From Brevibacterium yomogidense (GTDB lineage: Bacteria; Actinomycetota; Actinomycetes; Actinomycetales; Brevibacteriaceae): a stretch of 64,000 nt of DNA. The DNA lies in the NCBI RefSeq assembly GCF_016107685.1, contig NZ_JABASY010000001.1, positions 958,187 to 1,022,186 of the forward strand. The letters are read 5' to 3'. Under the pieces are notes generated by a model. The model was given only the letters and a program-made list of their open reading frames with translations, searched no databases and had not been told where the DNA came from. Shown one piece after another: positions 62,199-64,000 of the stretch; positions within the stretch are counted from its first letter, which is position 1; every line of letters starts with the position of its first letter. The position numbers and the translations under genes are program-made.

Positions 62199-63377
62199 GT
62201 GAGTGTCACCGAGGAATCGCGTGGTGCGACCGGCCCGCCGCTGTCCGTCTCCGCGGCCGCGTTCGTCAGCAGCTTCGACCGCTTCGCCGTCAGCCCGCTG
62301 CTCGTCCTGGTCGCTGTGGACCTGGGCGCTCCTCTCGCACAGACCCTCGCCATCGCGAGCGGCTACTTCCTGGCGTACGGCATCAGTCAGCCGCTGTGGG
62401 GTGTGCTGTCCGACCGCTTCGGGAGGGTGCGGCTCATGCGGGCCGCGCTCGTGGCCGCAGCCACCGCCGGTGCCGCTTCCGCGTTCGCGCCCGACCTCAC
62501 GACGCTGATCATCGCCCGTGCGTGCGCCGGGGCATTCTTCGGGGCGATCGTCCCCACCGCCCTGACCTACGTGGGCGACACCGTCTCCGACACCCACCGG
62601 CAGCCGGCGCTCGCCGACCTCATGGCCGCGATCGCCGTCGGGACCGCGCTCGCGACGGCACTCGCCGGGATCGTCGCGGACCTCGCTGACTGGCGCCTCG
62701 TCTTCGCCCTCCCCTCCGTCCTCGCGGTGGGCTGCGCATTCGGCCTGCGGGGCCTGCGCGAGCCGCAGCGCGATGGGCGGACCGGCGTCCTCCGCACCGT
62801 CGCAGACGCCCTGCGCAGCCGGTGGGTGCTCATCGTCATCGGGCTGGCGTTCGTCGAAGGGGCGGTGGTGCTCGGGATCCTCACGCTGCTCGCTCCGGCA
62901 CTGCAGTCGCGGGGAGTCGGAGCGGTCGGGGCGGGACTGGCCACCGCCGCCTACGGGATCGGCGTCATCGTGACGAGTCGACTGGTCAGGGGGCTCTCCC
63001 GACGCTTCTCCATGCCGGGACTCATGGCGGCAGGCGGTATGGCTGCGGCACTGGGGTACGCGCTCGTCGCGCTGCACGTGTCCCCTGCGACCGTGATCGT
63101 GGTGGCGCTGCTGCTGGGGGCCACCTGGTCGTTCCTCCATTCGTCGCTGCAGACGTGGATCACGGCTGTCCTCCCGCACGCCAGGGGGACGGTCGTCTCC
63201 CTGTTCGCGGGCTCGCTGTTCGCCGGCAGCGCCGTGGGGGCCACGGTCGGCGGTGCGCTGGGCGACGACGGGCGGTGGACCCTCCTGTTCGGGGTCGCTG
63301 CCCTGGCAGCTCTTCTCCTGACCGTCGTCACAGTGTGGGCGCGGCGGACGTACGAGAGCTCCGTCCGGCCTCGGTGA
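62199..63377 (+). CDS. MFS transporter
   Basis: This is a 12-helix major facilitator of the drug:H+ antiporter-like type. The loop motif between helices 2 and 3 is GVLSDRFGRVRLMRAALVA. GAFFGAIVPTALTYVGDTV and GTALATALAGIVADLADWRLVFALPSVLAV resemble motif C regions of exporters. It has 392 residues, with a GTG start at 62199. The substrate is unknown. It is divergent from the nuclease gene and followed by a 260-base gap before a GntR gene. Confidence 0.88.
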   Translation: MSVTEESRGATGPPLSVSAAAFVSSFDRFAVSPLLVLVAVDLGAPLAQTLAIASGYFLAYGISQPLWGVLSDRFGRVRLMRAALVAAATAGAASAFAPDLTTLIIARACAGAFFGAIVPTALTYVGDTVSDTHRQPALADLMAAIAVGTALATALAGIVADLADWRLVFALPSVLAVGCAFGLRGLREPQRDGRTGVLRTVADALRSRWVLIVIGLAFVEGAVVLGILTLLAPALQSRGVGAVGAGLATAAYGIGVIVTSRLVRGLSRRFSMPGLMAAGGMAAALGYALVALHVSPATVIVVALLLGATWSFLHSSLQTWITAVLPHARGTVVSLFAGSLFAGSAVGATVGGALGDDGRWTLLFGVAALAALLLTVVTVWARRTYESSVRPR

Positions 63378-63591
63378 AGTCGCCGGATGCCGCGTCCCAG
63401 TTCTTGGCCGAGGTCGCGGTGCCGGTTCGACGACGCCGGCCGATGACTCTGTCCAGCCTCCAGCAGGACCTCCTGATGTGGTGATTCCCGCCGACCCTGC
63501 TCGTCGGCCGATACTCGCAGCCACGGGCGGCGGATTCTCCTTCCACACACAGACCTTCACGCACACAGACCTTGACGCCCGCGACACTCGC

Positions 63592-63625
63592 GTGTCACTG
63601 TATTAATCACTTAATACAGTGACAC
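63592..63625. promoter_or_regulatory. 34-base perfect palindromic operator of the GntR (YtrA-type) gene
   Basis: The arms GTGTCACTGTATTAA (63592-63606) and TTAATACAGTGACAC (63611-63625) are perfect complements around TCAC. The site ends 14 bases before the GntR start codon, so autoregulation is likely. The preceding 63378-63591 holds no gene, but CACACAGACCTTCACG and CACACAGACCTTGACG form an adjacent direct repeat at about 63545-63576. Confidence 0.8.
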
Positions 63626-63639
63626 AGAGGGGAGGGCCG

Positions 63640-64000
63640 GTGCAGTTCGATACATCGACACCGATCTGGGTCCAGCTGGTCGCGGACTTCTCCCGCCGGA
63701 TGGCGACGGGGGAGTGGGCCGCAGGTGCGCGTGTCCCGGGTGTGCGCGAACTCGCGGTCGATGTGGGGGTCAATCCCAACACGGTGCAGCGGGCCCTGGC
63801 TGAGCTCGAGCGAGACGGGCTCTGCCGGTCGGAGCGCACCACGGGCCGCTATGTCACCGACGACGGAGCGCGGCTGGACCGGCTGCGCGTCGACCTCGTG
63901 GGCGACGCCGCGGACGACTTCATCCGCCGGGCCCGAGGCCTCGGAATGGACCGCGCGCAGGTGCAGGGACTCCTCGACGAGAGGTGGAACGACCATGACG
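63640..64000 (+). CDS. GntR family regulator, YtrA-type (partial, runs off the end)
   Basis: A GTG start at 63640 follows GAGGGGAGGG. The 120 visible codons encode a winged helix (TPIWVQLVADFSRRMATGEW, GARVPGVRELAVDVGVNPNTVQRALAELERDGLCRSERTTGRYVTDD). A short helical dimerisation region follows (LVGDAADDFIRRARGLGMDRAQVQGLLDERWND). This is the YtrA subfamily layout, which usually controls an adjacent ABC transporter. The frame is still open at the window end. An ATG at 63995 may start the next, overlapping gene. Confidence 0.85.
   Translation, partial: MQFDTSTPIWVQLVADFSRRMATGEWAAGARVPGVRELAVDVGVNPNTVQRALAELERDGLCRSERTTGRYVTDDGARLDRLRVDLVGDAADDFIRRARGLGMDRAQVQGLLDERWNDHD

Noticed and set aside
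62082..63587. Minus-strand open frame of 501 codons opposite the MFS gene
   Set aside because: It is an antisense shadow with Arg/Asp/Gly-rich low-complexity translation. The plus strand has 12 membrane helices.

Overview
The window comes from a high-GC Gram-positive actinobacterium. The evidence is a GC-rich third codon position throughout, an HspR-controlled dnaK-grpE-dnaJ-hspR operon with a HAIR-like site, a DUF222/13E12-type HNH protein, a GTP-dependent PEP carboxykinase, LPxTG-type wall-anchored proteins, an LCP protein and a YhgE/Pip protein. A Micrococcales member, perhaps Brevibacterium-like, fits best. That placement is an inference and was not tested by any search.

Layout. (1) 123-17577, with regulators to 19441, is a cluster for glycine betaine and methylated-glycine breakdown. 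It holds a dimethylglycine-oxidase-type flavoprotein, the GbcA/GbcB Rieske monooxygenase pair, a glutathione-independent formaldehyde dehydrogenase, heterotetrameric sarcosine oxidase soxBDAG and formyl-THF deformylase purU, with a GntR regulator divergent from soxB. A DUF222-HNH gene interrupts the set. The logic is: betaine is demethylated by GbcAB (releasing formaldehyde), dimethylglycine and sarcosine are oxidised by the two flavoprotein systems (giving methylene-THF or formaldehyde), FdhA clears formaldehyde, and PurU recycles formyl-THF to THF plus formate. (2) 19500-20680 is decayed: an AraC/VOC deletion derivative and a frameshifted histidine phosphatase remnant. (3) 20682-25091 is the heat-shock operon. 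(4) 25103-36839 holds mixed single genes: an MDMPI-like protein, a wall-anchored surface protein, a lipid kinase, serS with a HAD phosphatase, a quinone reductase, ilvA and a maltokinase-like pseudokinase. (5) 37185-41894 holds a polyprenyl glycosylphosphotransferase, a translationally coupled MBL hydrolase and C45 acyltransferase-like pair, and a VanZ-like protein with an unknown gene.

(6) 41956-48416 is a TetR-controlled membrane module: an MMPL transporter carrying a degenerate ABC-ATPase-like tail, and a YhgE/Pip protein. Two perfect tandem TetR-type palindromes lie in the divergent promoter region. (7) 48421-52782 carries a FAD/NAD(P)-binding protein and an LCP cell-wall ligase. (8) The remainder holds tRNA-Ser(GCT), a small XRE-like gene, 5-oxoprolinase subunits B and C fused, pckG, tRNA-Arg(ACG), a DUF2079 membrane protein, a wall-anchored ExeM/NucH-type nuclease, an MFS transporter and the start of a YtrA-type GntR regulator running off the end.

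Recurring oddity: many ordinary enzymes here carry long in-frame Ala/Gly/Thr/Pro/Ser-rich insertions or tails, so they are much longer than their families usually are.
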